From NCBI RefSeq assembly GCF_022539665.2, contig NC_081333.1:6818971-6882970 (forward strand): a stretch of DNA of 64,000 bases, written 5' to 3'. Under the pieces are notes generated by a model, which worked only from the letters and a program-made list of their open reading frames with translations, had not been told where the DNA came from and did not search any database. The first letter of the stretch is position 1; every line of letters begins with the position of its first letter. Of this stretch, positions 14,601 to 29,600 are shown in pieces. The translations under genes and the position numbers were made by a program. Source of the DNA: Daphnia carinata (taxonomy: Eukaryota; Arthropoda; Branchiopoda; Diplostraca; Daphniidae).

Positions 14601-17600
14601 CCAAGTGTCAGACAATTCCTTATGTGTTTTACCACCTGATTATCTTTCTCAGGACTTTTTAAAGAGCTATAGAAGTACATACGCACCAGAGTTTGTATGC
14701 ATACCCAGAAAAAAAATTACATTAAAAAAAAAAAGACATTGAAATATCTAGCCATATAGCGTATGCACACATAATAGATATTAAATCATTGCCAACCTCC
14801 AGCCAGAAGAAAAAATCCATCCCCTAAACGTCAGAGCCTTTAAATTGATGGATCGCAAATAAATCATGAAGGTCGTTCTCATGTAGCTTTCTACCTTTTA
14901 TCTTTTGCTCAACTATCTTGGGCCAAATAAACAAAGTCGGGAAGCAAAACTGTTTAAAATGTTACCTCACATGGCTCGGCACTTTATCATCCATTATTTT
15001 GCGTTTTATTTATTTATTACTTCGTTATTCAATCTCTCTCTTCCTAAAAACAAGGACATCGTTGTGTTTCCTATAGAACATATGGCTCACACGTAAAGGC
15101 AGTATTCGAGCATAGTAAAATTTAAAAAAAAATGAATGTCACGAGTGGCAGAATTAGGGGCTTATTGAACGAAACGAGAAAAACTGGAAGCGTCCTTTGG
15201 CGATTAGCAAGATATGAGATGATCACGCAGGATCCAATGCATCTACGGAGCATTCAGTACATCAACCACTCTCTACTTGGAAAACATCAATTGATTAGCT
15301 TTCCATTACGTAGAAGAATATTCCAGTTCACTGGGTAGAATTGGAACGAGCGAAAAGGGGAGAAAGGAACTTTGAAAATGTGTTCGTACCGTATAACAAC
15401 AGTCGAAACCAATCAACTATAGAGAATCATTGTGTGCGCAATGAAGGGTTAGACTACAGGTCGCTTATTTCTTGCCCAAAATCACATCAACATTTGACAG
15501 GGCGGAATAGTTTGCGTTTCAATTTGGACATTATAACAGAATATAGAAAAGTTTTCGGGGAGCACTCAAGAGCTTACGAATCTTATACATCTGCTGTATA
15601 ATCTAGCCTATCTGTTAGGCTGCAGGCTAGATACATTCGGTCTTAATCCGTAAGACTTTCGATTTCTTTTTTTTCTTTATTCTTCTTTTATTCGGACACG
15701 CATGATACCCTTTGAATTAAACATGGAAGGCGTAGAGGCGAATAGCGGGAAAGAAACCGACATTCAAAGAAGGGAATAAAGAGCTATAAGCGGAAGAATT
15801 ACTTCTGCTGCGGGCAGATCCGGATTTTTCAAACGAGTGACGATAAACGCTTTACCCCCACGCACTTCATCCTCCCCCTTTTTAGTTTCTTGTTCACTCT
15901 CCTTTTTCAATGTAATGGTCGTCAATGCAACGTCACCGGGACCAATCGAATCGATCTTTCACGTTTTTTTCTGAAAGCGCGGAGCAAAATGAGGATTTTT
16001 CTTTTATCTAAAGAACGATTTAAAGGCTCTTGGATTCATACAGGTTATTCTTCATCTTTTAGGTTCCATATTTTGTTTCATAACACAAAAAAAACTTATT
16101 TTATTAAAACTTATTTTTTTTTTAAACGTTTTATGGAATACGCACAAGCTATGGTGTCCGTAGCTGCCGAAAAAGCTTAAGAATAAGATTTCTTAAAATT
16201 CAGTTTGTTTTGTAAATTGATTATTGACCGGCCAGCCTAGTAAACAGTTTTTGTTCCCATTTCCATTTCAACGAAGTTTTGAATTTAACATTTTTCGTTT
16301 CAAGCTCTTCATCTTTTTGCTATGTTTTGGTTGATGCGCACAGTGAGCCTGGACATGTCGTACCCCAAAATTCTGCCGGAAGATGCTTGCCGAAAGACTG
16401 GCGGTGCAGCAATAAAGCGCATTGCATAGCTACAGGCTAGAATTGTGTAACCTACACAGAGCAGTGTCTTTAACGAAAGATCAAGGGTCGTAAAAAATCG
16501 TATTTTCATACCAACCCCCCGCTGATTGAGTCAAGATTTTTGTTTGTCCGAGAACGATCAACGAATAAATGATACATTAGGAAATATTTTTATGAATAAA
16601 TGTATCAGCCAGAAGGAACGTTCAATAAAGGTTTCTACAGACACAAAAATGCGATAAGGGAACACGTAAGCAAGTATTTTGGAAAAACTCTTTTTTGTCC
16701 GTTTACGTAACGTGGTGTTCTGCATTTGTCTTCATTGACACTTTTCCCCAGCACACCAGTTAGATAACTTTTCCTGTTCTAACTCGTCTGTTTTCTTCGT
16801 TTCTTAGTGAGCTTCTCGTCCGTTAGACTTAGTGTGTATCTCCCCGTCCGCCTTCGTAAGGACGTTTCGGTGTACATGCATAGCTTTTACAGTGCGCAGA
16901 TTAATTAGAGAATGAAGAAAAAGAAAAAGGCTATGAAATTGTGTCCTGGGTTATCTTAGATTATCTATAGATGCGATCAGGTCCGTCAGTGAACGGCGGT
17001 ATTATAGGAGGGGGATTGCCACGCCCCTTCAAAGGACGCTATGGTCGAAAGGTAACTTCGTGAAAAAAACCATTAAAATGCAGACTTATGTCTCTTTAAT
17101 CACAAATACCATGAAACGTAAATTAAAACGTCATACGATATAAACTAGCAGGAAGGAGTAGACGTACAAGAGTCAATAAATTAAGGAAAAGAAAACGGAA
17201 TAAAATACCGGAGATTAAGTTAAAGTTCTTTGGTGACTCTCACCAGAGACCTAGGAACGTTTCTCATTCTGATTTCTGAACAAGAAATGCAAAGGTTTTA
17301 TTCCAATGATAATTAGCTCCGTTATCGTCAACCAGCCAGTCACCACTGCTAGCATATTCATCCTTATTTTCTATATTGCTATGTAGATCCTATCTGAAAT
17401 GTGAGGCTGTGTTGTTGATACCACAATTCTTTTCTTCCATGACAGTTACGACTCCAACTTTCAAAGGGAAGACGATCGACAGCTAAGAGTGTCTCTTCAA
17501 AATTCTACATTCAACACCCAAACTGAGAATGAAACATTTAAAAAAAGACGAGGGAACATCCCATAGAATAAACGTCGATAGCATTTGCTGCATCGCGTCA

Positions 17601-20600
17601 AAGTTAGGTAGCCATAAACAAGGAGATTACGGAATGCGTGATTGACGGCGAGGCTTTGTATTCATCAGACATTCAACTATTCCTATGTGCAGGGCCTCCG
17701 GATCCTAAATCATGCGTCTGCCAAGAGCTATCATTCATTGATAATTCAGCGCAAGAGTATGATGGAATTTCTCCGTTTCCCCATATTTCGTAGTGGCATA
17801 ACATCGTAGACGAGCATAATGCAAAAGTATATGGGGCAACTGGCTGCTGCAGTTCCCCATGTTCTCTCAGCGAAATGAGAATTGCGTCTGCTGTTGAAAC
17901 CCTCTTTTTTTTCTTATTTATTTGATTTTTTTTCTTTTTCTTGGAGGATGATTTGCTCCAGAAGGGCGTGCTGGGAGTGACGGTGTGCTTCATTATCCCG
18001 TTGGACCCTACCAGCTGTTGAATAAATTAATAAATGCCCCTCAAGCCTCCAACTGCATCTCTCAGGTTTCTGTTCACATTCAGCTGGTCCTCCTTGGACG
18101 AACGAGTAACATCGAACTCAATGTAGGATGCCGCCTCTATACAGATAATTTTATCATTTTAGATGATGTAATTATCAGCATCAACAAGGACGAATTTTCT
18201 TTACTTACTCATTAGGCAATAAAGTGGGGGGTTGCAGCCCAACAGTTGGACTAGGGCGTTCGTTACATAATTTGTACAGCCTCATTCAGAAAGAAAAAAC
18301 ATTGAAACAAAAATCAGCCGTCGCCATGCATAAATTACGCCATGGATGATAATGGATTCCGGAATGCGTGGCGTGAATCCTTAACAACATAACGTACACA
18401 CATACGTATACACAAGGGCAATCTTCGTGATACAGTGATTGCCTTTCCTTATAGATATTCTCAGCAACAACCACCAGTGTGCTGGAGAGCAGTAGCCCAA
18501 TATTTTCTTAATTTGACGTCGAAAAGAAACAAGAGGCGGTCCATCCTCCTACACAGTGTCCAGCAAGGAATAGGAAAGACCGAATCGTAACAAATATATA
18601 CAGAAGAGATTGGCAACCTAATATAGCAACTGCTGCGGGAGTGTACTTTCGTAGCCACGAAAAAAAAGGATAGCTATTCATTACTGACGTCCATTTTCGA
18701 TTATCAGAACACATTTTGTTACCAAAACCAATAACTTGGGAAGAAGCTAAACTTTTGGCAAAGTCGCTCATAAGCATTGCAATTGAGAACTAAACACAAT
18801 ATCCATGTAGGCTAACTTAACTTTAATTATTATAAAATGGCTATTTGGTTTAGCCCACATATAATTACGACATGACAACATTTTGAGTAAGGCCTCGGCA
18901 CATCTCAATTTCATTCTTGTTAAAAGTTTCTTTCTTATTTTTGAACAGAAAAAAAAACAAAAAATAAGTACAACAACTTAGTATAGTTTACTATGCATGA
19001 AAAAGCGATATACAGCTCATATAGATGTTTTGCGATGTACAAAAAGGGCCCTGATTACTGCGCCTGGATAAAGCACGAACATCATCGCTTCTGCCTTTTA
19101 GTCGAGATTAGGACAGGCGTGCATAAACACAACTAACTAAATAGACAAACAGGCTATAAAATAATAGACGCTGTGCTGTTGATGGCAGAATCATCACCCT
19201 CCCTTTCTTTTGCAGGGGACGGCTGTGATATTGACGCTATACGAAATGACTGCGCGGTATAAGGTTCTGTGCCAGGGCGTCGCACGCATCGCTTCTCGTT
19301 GCGGTTGTTAAAATAATTTATCGCTTCCATTATACTTGGAGCCTGGCTATATAACACGATAACAATAGAAGGAACAAAACAGAAGAAAAAGCGAAAAATA
19401 TGTGTCACTATTACGTGAGACTTTTAGTTGCTATTAGCAGTGATGTATTTAATAGAGTCGTGCGTCATCATATTGTCAAGTTTAGAGAATGAACTGTAAC
19501 TACAGCGCTGCCTCAACTTTGGATTCAGTTGAAGAAAAGAAAATAAGGAAACTAAATTACTAAGAAAAGAAAAAAGGTTGTGCTCCACATTGTACGTGAT
19601 GTGTTTGTAGCATCCAAAGGTTGTATACGATAGTGACATTTTTAGTTTGCTACCGCGTTATCGACATTGCGTAAAACCCTATTGGGCAGGAAAATGATGG
19701 CAAAATGGCAAGAATCAGAAGTGATTGAAAGAAAATCACGTCTTGTTATTAGCTTCAACATATATCCCGATTGAACGGATAAAGAAACTATACAACAACA
19801 GTCGTTCGATGCAACTGTAACATTTGGCTTTTTTCATTTTTAATTCCCGCGTTTACGACACAACGCGTATAAGACTCATTTTTTATATTTGGCAATTATT
19901 GAGGTAATATTCAGGTATACAGTGGTGTTTGATCCTTTTTATCCATTAGCCGTGAACTTATTTTAATGACGGAGTTTCATCGCGCCGTTTCGAAAGGTTA
20001 ACAGCTGGCACCCAAATCCAAACAATTCTGCGCAGCACATCAACGATCTCATTACATCCATACGAGAGAACCTCTGCATGTATTATCGTGAGTCTATAGA
20101 GTATTCTGTGCCACTTCATGAGCCATAACTTTCGGCCATATGCCTGAAAAATCCAACACAAAAATCGCTATTATTTTTCTTTGTTTTTTTTTTTTTCATT
20201 TTATTGAAAGTGCTCGCACATGCACAATCGTAGAATATTCTAAAATGGCCGTTGCTTTTCGCCTAATCATAAAACTTTTGGCGGAATCGTTTGCAATGAT
20301 GGACCAGATAGCCTACTCCATTATATAGACCACACCAACTTTATGTTTCCACGTATACGTTATTTAACAATTTGCAATTCCGCACGCTCTCCAAGAGCCT
20401 AAGGATGTTGTGTCTGCATCAGAGCTTTAACGACTGCCATAAAATTGTTTTTTTTTCTTATTTTCCTTTTTTTTAAGACTTATAAAAGGATACGAACGTC
20501 AGAAAAATATATTGGGCTAAAAGGTAAAATAGATTGGCAGGCAGTACATAAACTGATGATGAAGCTTTCCAATTGGCAAGCAACAGCAAATGCCTTGGCA

Positions 20601-23600
20601 TTGAGGCACGTCATCCACGTCTGAGACCTTCAAGACTTGACGCTCCCACATGTATACGGTCGAAGACGCTCCTTTTTTTGCGTAGTAGTGTAGTAGTAGT
20701 GTACACTGGGCAAGCATTTCTATTGTTCGTGCATTCTGTCGGTGGTAGAAAGAAATAAAGTAAGAGCTGTCAGTAAATAATCTGTTTAGATGTGGCACGT
20801 ATCGTCAGTTGTTGCCCGTTGGTTGTCGGCTTGGCAGAGAACGCGCTGGTGGCACGAGCAACTAGTTCGATTGCTAGAAACTTTTGATGTTTCTTTGCCG
20901 GGGAATAGCGCTCCTCGGTTCCAGTTCGTCTGTCATAGACTCGTTGACCCAGCCTTTTCCCTCATTAAGGAATTCTTCGTTTTCTTTTTTTCTCTTTTCC
21001 CTTCATGTCAGCAGACAAAACCTAATAAGAGATGAGAACCATTTTAGACGTGCGGCCTACAATTTGACGATACCAGGCAACCAGCCAGTAATATCAAAGA
21101 CTTTCACGGTACATATTAGAACAACTACGCTGGAATAAAATGTTCTATATTACCCAAACATCAAAAGCGTCCAAGCTGGAAATTAAAAGATCACTCAAGG
21201 GATATTGGGTCTTTACACTCTTTACATGACCCTTTAATTTCATTTGTTATTTGCGTGTTTTTTTTTTCATCAGAACAAAATTGGCCACATCTCGTTGATT
21301 GAGTGAATTGTGCGAGAAAAAAAAATCGATAAGGCGGCAAGCCTCGCCAGCTTGCTTATTATTTTTTTGCCGCTAAATAGCAGCACGGATTTCCAATCGA
21401 AATTTCAGGAACGTACCAATGTCATTTATTGTTTCTCGCCGCGTGAATCTGTAACAGGGTGGAGAAGCTGCCACATGGCAATATGTTAACCACAAAAAAA
21501 AGGCAGAGAGACCTTTCCATATTTCATTGCACAAGTTCTTACTGGGCTTGTTGGTTCGAAATTGAAAACAAGTTGAATGGAGACAAAGTCACCGCATAAG
21601 GCGAGATTGGTTAAATATGAAGGCGGAAACGTGACACTGTGGGGGAAATGTCAAATCAACATATTTAAAGTATACCGCAGGCTTGAAACAACAAAGTGCA
21701 ATCCTACATCATTGGTCCACTGGGCGAATATAAGCCCGGTAGGAAAGGGAGAAATAAGCAATGGGATTCGTGAGATCTAACAAGTACTAGTCTTCACATA
21801 AAGCTAAAGAGAAAGGAATGAAACACAATAAAGTCAGCTTTTTTCTCCTTTCTCCCTCTTGTGAATAACGGGTCTAAAAAATATTTATCAAGGAGTCAAC
21901 ACGCCTAGTGTTCAACCAACGCCAGAACGACCCAATGCGATCAAGTCAATTCAAATAGACCGCGCAGCAGAACGGAAATCGAATTTATGTCTGCACACCA
22001 GCAGCGAGTGGTGGTTTGCTGCGCCACTCGCTTCACTGCCTGATATTCAACCGGGATTTCCTTCTTCTTTCCTTTTTGCTTTCTCTTCAATGCCCCAAAT
22101 ATCGTCACAAACAAAAAGTAAGAAACAGTGGAAACACACAGCGTAACGGGAAAAGTGGCCCACAGTCCCATGCCCACCAGCTGTAAATAAATAAGCATTA
22201 CACTAGGGCATAGACGAACCAAGCTGAAGAGCAACTACGTAAAGAACAAAAAAAAAGATGAGGCTGACCACAGCGATATTTGCTGCAGGTCTTTCTCCAC
22301 ATGTACGTCTCCACATCACATGCATTTCTCCACATGTACGTCTCAGCTGAGGAGCTTTAAAAAACTATTTGTTAAAGGACGACAGAAATCAAAAGAGCCA
22401 GCGGTGAAGTGTATTAAACAAATAGATGAATAAATCCTAGCGTATAAGAGAGACGAGAGTTGAAAGGCTCTTGAAAGAGTTGTAGGGGCATCACTCACGC
22501 GTGTGTGTGGCTACGTCGGCAAGTGCAATTGATGGGAAAAGGTCTCCGCCATGACTATGTAAATACAACAGCTCCCACGCATAAGACAGGGCGAACTGTT
22601 CGCAGTGCCATTTGGGGCGTTCCCTTTGACCTCAGTAAACTGCCAGTTGAATATCGTGACGAATACATGATATGCCAAGATCAACTCGGAAGCCCTTTTT
22701 CTTTACACAGTACATCGCACTTTATTCTGAAGCGAATTTGATAATTGCGAGTTGGATAACGAAGGCCTGCATTGTAATACGGCAGTGTAGATACCCTTTG
22801 ACATTCTCGTTAAAACAAACCTCGAAAGAAGAAAAGAAATTGAAAGATGGGTGCACAAATGAAAAGAGAAAACGAGTCATATGAGATGTAAATGGTAATT
22901 GCTCTGTATGACATGCAGGCCGGCAAAGATAAAACATGGGCACTAGAAATACCCTTTTATCCTTTGTAATCAAACAAGAAAGATAACGAACAAAAGAAAC
23001 AATGCGCAAACGGCTAGAGTAAAATAATTTTTTTTTTTAGAAAATATAAGGGAAAGGCGAAATGAATCATTTTAAGGTATCTCTTTCAATTCTCTATAAC
23101 AGTAAAATACTACGGGGAATTCAGCGCAAACTTCTACGGGATCCGTTTGCAATTTCCCATCAAAGCTAGCCCGTATCAAACAGCGGCAGCCAAGCTTCAT
23201 CCTACGATATGCGTATATAAAACTAACTCGCTCTGACATGTCTATGTGCGCCAAACTTTTATTTTACTATTACCCCGCTTCCCATCGTTTTCGTGCAAAC
23301 AGGATGTACATAAATGTCTCATGTCTTACAGATGCAATTTTCCTATCTGTGCCTCTAGAGCAAAGTTTCCCTAATCAAAGTGCTAATGTAAACAAATGTA
23401 GTGCCGTAACTTGGAGGGGAAGGTAACAAGCAACTTACGGGATAATCAGCGTCAATAGTTAATGTCAATTAGATACAACTTCTAGTGTAAGACGTTCTAC
23501 TTCCTGTCCTTGAAGCCGTTGCTAGCATAAAACAATTAGTTGACAAGAACAACGAAGGCTAGGACTGATTGCATTAAAATTGAGAATATTTCTAACGGCT

Positions 23601-26600
23601 GTAAAGATTGGCTCCGTGGCTTTTCCCCTTCATTCAGCATTATCGATCGCGTCTGTTGGTTGGCGTATGCCGGAAGAAATCGCATTAATTAGTAATTGCA
23701 ATGAATCTTTAAAAGGCTCTGCGCTTCATTATGTTCTTGTCGTGACGATGAATTTTTTATACGCCCACACTATGCAATGAAATGATGATGAAATCAATAA
23801 TTCCGAACGTAAACACCAGCGTCAGAATTTACGTGCACCACATTAGCTTAGACAGGTTGCGTTCTTGACCTCGTATTCCGCTAAAACCTATCCCATTGAT
23901 TTATATTTTAAAGTGAAAAGCGCGACAGCTTCGCTCAAAGATGATTGCAAACCACTTAAGAAATAAGATGATTCATACACTCTATATCGTCTATTGGCAG
24001 CAGCTGAGTTTACTGTATGCCTCCGTGGTCGTTATTCTTCGCTCGACAGTCCTTTTTTTCAGATGTACAAGAGGCACGTTATCACAGTAAATTACGCCAT
24101 TTACACACGCAACAATCAACAACACAAACTGCGGATACTGTCTCTTCCCCCCCCCCTCCCCTTTAGCTCCACGGTATTTAAGTATTGCTCACAGTGTTTC
24201 AAGTTAACTTTTCTTAATAACATCACTGTTCATTACTACGTAACAGTCTGGTGGATATAATGACATCAATAGCCGTATCGTATAGACTCGTTGTATATGA
24301 ACATATCAACTATAAGCTAAAGAGCCGTTCGCCTATACAGCAGCTGGTAAACACAGAAGGAAATCCTTCGTTCCCCTCGGAACCATAGTGGCTCGATCGA
24401 TAAAATACCCATTGGTTGTGCTTGGCGCAGTATGAGCTATAGGACAATCGGCGATAGACTTATGACCCAAGAAGCGAAACTCGCAAGCGTTTCTGCATAA
24501 GCCATGACGGCATACACGCATCAGACTAGAGGAGTAACCCGATCATGATCAGCACTTATCATCCTGCTTCTGTATAAAGCAATCCCAATCAAGAGAGAAT
24601 TTATAGGCAGATGCAAATGAGCTTCAAGGGTACCTCAACATCGCATCTGTTATCCCTTGTATATTAAAAAAAAGGTGTGTATTTTTTTTTCTTCGAAGCT
24701 TGCGACGTGCAAGGAGATCAAAAAAGAGCAAACGCTCTCAGCCTTGTATCCTGACACACAAGAAAGACGTACTCGACAATGTAATATCAGATGACAGCAC
24801 AGTTCAAGTTTGCTTTCCGCATAGCGAGTAATTGATTCCGACACCATAACTCTCAACCTAAGCTATACAGGAAAACAAAATCTGATTGTTATAACAAAAT
24901 ATGCTACTTAAATCGCAGGTCAAATGTTGTCACCTGTTCATGTATCCATCTAAGCTCTTATTGAATAAATCTTATGCCTCTTTTTTTTAACTGCCTTAGT
25001 TGCATCACATTGATTCCTAATCAAAACTCATTTGTTGTTTGTTTATTTCGCCCTGCAGCTCAGCGAAGACATTGGCTACGTCTTGTACTCAGCCCTTGGT
25101 TCGTTCTACATCCCAAGTTGCATCATGGTCTTTGTGTACATCCGGATTTACTACGCGGCCAGGGCCAGAGCTCGCCGTTCCCAAGAGAACAAGATAAAGC
25201 GGAAACTGTCGCAAACCAAAGAGCAACAACTCGAACAACAACAGAACCACAGACGTGTTAGCAAGCAACAAAAGGGAACTCAACAGCAAGAGGAATTGGA
25301 AATGAAGCCAATTAAAGTGACCGTTACGGACGGCAAACATCCGCACGTGCAGCAGCAGTCCATCATTGCCAACAATGGCAATGCCGTCTCTCACGGTGAC
25401 AGTGATAGACCACACCTTCCCACCGTGACGGATTGTTACTCGCGCGGATCCCTCACCAACATCAAGACGTTCGTCTTGAACAATCGCAACGCGATCGACA
25501 CTCGAAGGCACAGCTTATCCACAGGAGGCGCCGATCTGAGAGTTATGACAACGAATTGGGGACCTTCGCTCTCGGTGGACCGACTTAGCGTCGTGGACGG
25601 ACGAGCTAACAAGAGAAACGTCAAGGAAGGCTTTTCGTCTCCTAGCAACAGGCACGTGGAGAAGACTCTTCACTCAACGGCACCTAGTAGTTTGACGGCC
25701 ATCAACGAATCCACGTCCACGACGGTTGACGATAGTCAGAAGGCAGGTCATATTGCGACGAGGGGGGACACCGCCTCACCGTCAGCTCATCAACCGGTAG
25801 CTCAACGTCCATCTTCTTTGAAAAACGGCGGCGATCGGACCTCGTTGACAACCAGACATTGCGTTACATTCGAATGTGTGCCAGCCGATAACAGCGTCTC
25901 TTACTCAACAGTCCGCTGTTCCGTGTCCAATGGTGATCAGCACAACGAACGTCTTGTGCATGAGAAAACAGTGGACGTTGAAGCGGAATCGACTACGGCA
26001 ACTGAGTTGACACCTCCAGCAGTCAATCGGAGAACGCCATTGCTCTGTCCGAAATCGAGAAGCAAATTCGAGAAATTAGCCAGGCGGATATTGGCGTCCG
26101 GAATGACGGAAGGAGGAAGGATAACGAACACTGATGCAACGATAGAAAATAAGCGGATGAACACGTCGGCAACGTACGAATGGTCGTCAGCTACCAACGA
26201 AGACGACCATCATCTTGAATCTCCTTCTCCCATTACCGCGTCGGATGTTCCAATGCCTCTGCCGCAGGCTCTAACTCCTTGTGACACTGGAATTACTGTC
26301 AGAGACACCAACAATCACAAGAATTTGCGATCCAGCAGCAGCCTCCAGCAGGATAACGAACACGATATGGCCAGTGATGGCGGATTGGATCCTTCGTCAT
26401 CCGATTCCGGCACTTTGGCCCGTTGCACAGTCGTGCGCCCTCTGAAAATCCGCTTTTGTCGTCCGAATTCCGGCAGTGTTCACAAAAAGTCTTCCAAAGC
26501 TAAGCGACAGGTACGTTACCTTTTCGTTTAAGCCATACGAAAAGAAAATGTGTAATATTATTTCGAGAGAGAAAGAAAGAATGATGACAACACTTGAATG

Positions 26601-29600
26601 TTGATTTAAATAAATGTGTCACGTTCCATGGTGCAACAACGAAGACCGCCCGTTGCTTATATATTGATCGGCTGAGCCAGCAAAAAAGACTCTTTAATAA
26701 ATTAAAGAAAAAAAAAACAGGAGCTTATACCGAACAGCTACGCAAGACCGAGATGTCTATGGAGAGGCCCATAAAGAAAAAGGGTGCCTGTACGTAGAGC
26801 TTATTAGCATATTCACGCTGCGTGCGACACAGTTTCTTGAGGTGAAATAATTTTTTTTTTAGCCCCATTGGGGTTTCAAACTCATCTGATTGATGTAGGA
26901 GGAGAAAAAAAAAAGTTTTCCCATTTCGCCTTATTGGATTTTAATCGATCACGGGTAATAGAAGCGTTAAGGTTGAGTATCATTTCGCTAGAGGTTTACC
27001 TTTATGTGGATGAGAAAAGAAATCGTTCGTATTTATTTTCGAATGAACATAAGGAAAATCGTATCGACGCGTACATGGCGTCGCTGCTGAACATTGGCGT
27101 TCTAATGAGAACGAATAACAATAAAAGGCCACATAACGCTATTTTCAGATTCTTTTGGAATAAACTATGTATTAACAGCTTATTTGCTGAAAAACGAATG
27201 TCCCATAAGTCCGCACCAAATGCCGTTCTTTAGAGATGCAGATAGGTATGAGTTCACCTCAGAGATGTATGCGTATTAGGCTAATGATGTGCACACGTTG
27301 CTTCATGGCGCGCTTCGTTTCTTACCCGCTCAACGGAACGGGCCAAATCGATTTGACATTCACGATTTTTTGCTAGGGTAGGACGTTTTGTTTAAACGCT
27401 TTTTTTCTTGCCATAGTACAGTAGCCCGAATGAAAACGACAAAATACGATGACAACCAAAAGGCAAACAAAAGCACACCCTTCATTCTCTCCAAATTGAA
27501 AAATAAAAAAAACTTTTTTTTTTTACAACTCAATCAACTTGGTGTAAATAACCTAAGAAAATGTACAAAGAAAATAGCAATAGCAACTTTTTTAATAACT
27601 ATTGTGTCCAGAAAATAACAGACACTTACGTTCAAAAACTGGAAGTCAATCCCTTATACCCGTTGATTAAAATGTGTAAATAGCACTTATGTCAAACCTT
27701 TTACTTCGTTGTTTTTGTTTATTTTAGAAAAACAAACAACTAAAAACATTTTCAACTAAAAAGATTGAATTTTTTGTCTGAGAGCACCGTTTTATTTTGT
27801 GAGCAAACGTATTTTGTTGAAAAACACAGACCAATTTCGCAAACAAAATTCTAAACCAGAAAATTGTTTCCCTGAATCTTTTTGCATAACTCTGACGTAC
27901 TGCATCTCTGATTCCCCAAAGAGTCCTTTGCAAAAAAAAATTCTGTATTCTGTAAAAGTTATCTATTTCTTTAAGCGGAGAAATATCGCCGTAATGCAAG
28001 TTCGTGGAAAGACTTTGCTGCGATTGTCTGCGTTTTGCAAAGCTGCCAATTATTTAGCTGCGAGCCTGCAAGCTTACTTTCTATGTCTCTCTTGATCATT
28101 GGGCAATTATAACAGGGCATCTTCTCTGTTGAGTAAAAATCCCAGCTTTATTGCCAGACTGAGCGCGATGACGTACCTAATGCTTTCTGTTTTTCGCGTG
28201 CGGGTGTATTAACCCGCAGTAATAGGACCCCGAGTAACGCAATAACATGTCAACGAACAGACTATATAAAGGAAGAAAAGAAAAATGAGCTGAAAAACTA
28301 TTTACTCGTGTGTCCTGTCTTTTTATCGGAACATCTAGGGCAGGCCAATCGAGCACTAGCGTTGCTTAGTGTGTGCAGTTTACATCGGTCGATCATAAAC
28401 GACTGGATACGTTCATTAAACGGCCTGGGATTTGTTTCAGGGCTTCGCCCAAGAGTCACAGGCTTGACAGGAGATGGCTAATCGACGATGAAGATCTTAC
28501 CTGTTCATTACTGCAGAAAGTGGAAGTAATTAACCGCGTAGATGGCACGAGATTGATTTGAAGGCTGCACATAGCTCCCTTTTTCATTCCTGACATTTAT
28601 ATCTCGCTAAGACGGACTTATTTACGATTTGAAGCAGAAAACAGAAGGCGTCTATTCTACGTTTTCCCAGAGACTACAATTCGCTTAATAATTTTCCGCT
28701 GTCTGTTATCGCATTGCGTATTTCTTGTTGTAATTTATTAGTACCATGTAAAGAAGAAACCATGAGCTTCTACATGCGATAATATTTATAGGCATCTTCC
28801 GATTCTCCATGCACCAATGAAAAGAAATACAATCATGTAATCCTTCTCTAGCCTTTAGAGCAATGGAAACACGACGTCGGAGAACATTTTCACAGTACGT
28901 GTACTACTATTGCGTTCTCTGTTACGTTTTTTCTCACGTAGTAATAAACCCCGTCATGTACGACGGTACGTTTCCACATAAGAAACCCCCCGATGTTGGG
29001 GTAAAAAATATAAGCCTAACAAGAAACAAGAGACACTGAACGAGGTCGCGATTGTGTCACACGAAAATCGTTTATTCATTGGAGATCTTTCGTAACGAAA
29101 CAAAATTGCTTTATTGTACGTAAATATTTAACGGGTTGTATTTGATTACACAGTTCCTCTTGCCAAACTTGAAGGTTGGTATACGATGCTGGTGTTGGAG
29201 AGCTTAAGCCCAACAGCGTTCTCGTCCTTCGCGTTTGGTCGTTTGTAATAATTTTTTGTTGTTCTCGTTCTCTGGGCAGCACAGATGTAAAAAAAAAGAC
29301 ATTGTAACTCACGTTTACGTATGTGTGTGTCTATGTTTATGTGCAGAATCCTCGGGTTTTTATCGAGGGAAAAGATCAATATCGAACGATTCGGCAGCAC
29401 ATCCAAAAGATGAAAAACTCGGAATAGAAGAAAAAGGAAGAAGGCCTGCACACAACTTAGAAAGCAAGAAAAAAATTGCGTCGCTTAGAATATTTCGATG
29501 GTTTTCCTCATTTTTTTAAATTTTTTGCTGTTTTCATTTTCTTTTTTTTTCTTTTATAAATAAAAAAAATTATTAATTCTATAGCAACAGAGCTGCCTCG

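Larger units (their letters stand above)
9530..25058 (+). other. 15.5 kb first intron of the octopamine receptor
   Basis: Bounded by GAG|GTAGTT and CCCTGCAG|CTC, a phase 0 junction inside extracellular loop 2. I found no second gene, tRNA, recognised transposon end or coding exon inside. It is far longer than the roughly 60-200 bp introns of most other genes here, so it may carry enhancers for neural expression; that is inference only. Small simple repeats occur at 10658 and near 22300, and there is a run of nine C near 24150. Confidence 0.75.
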
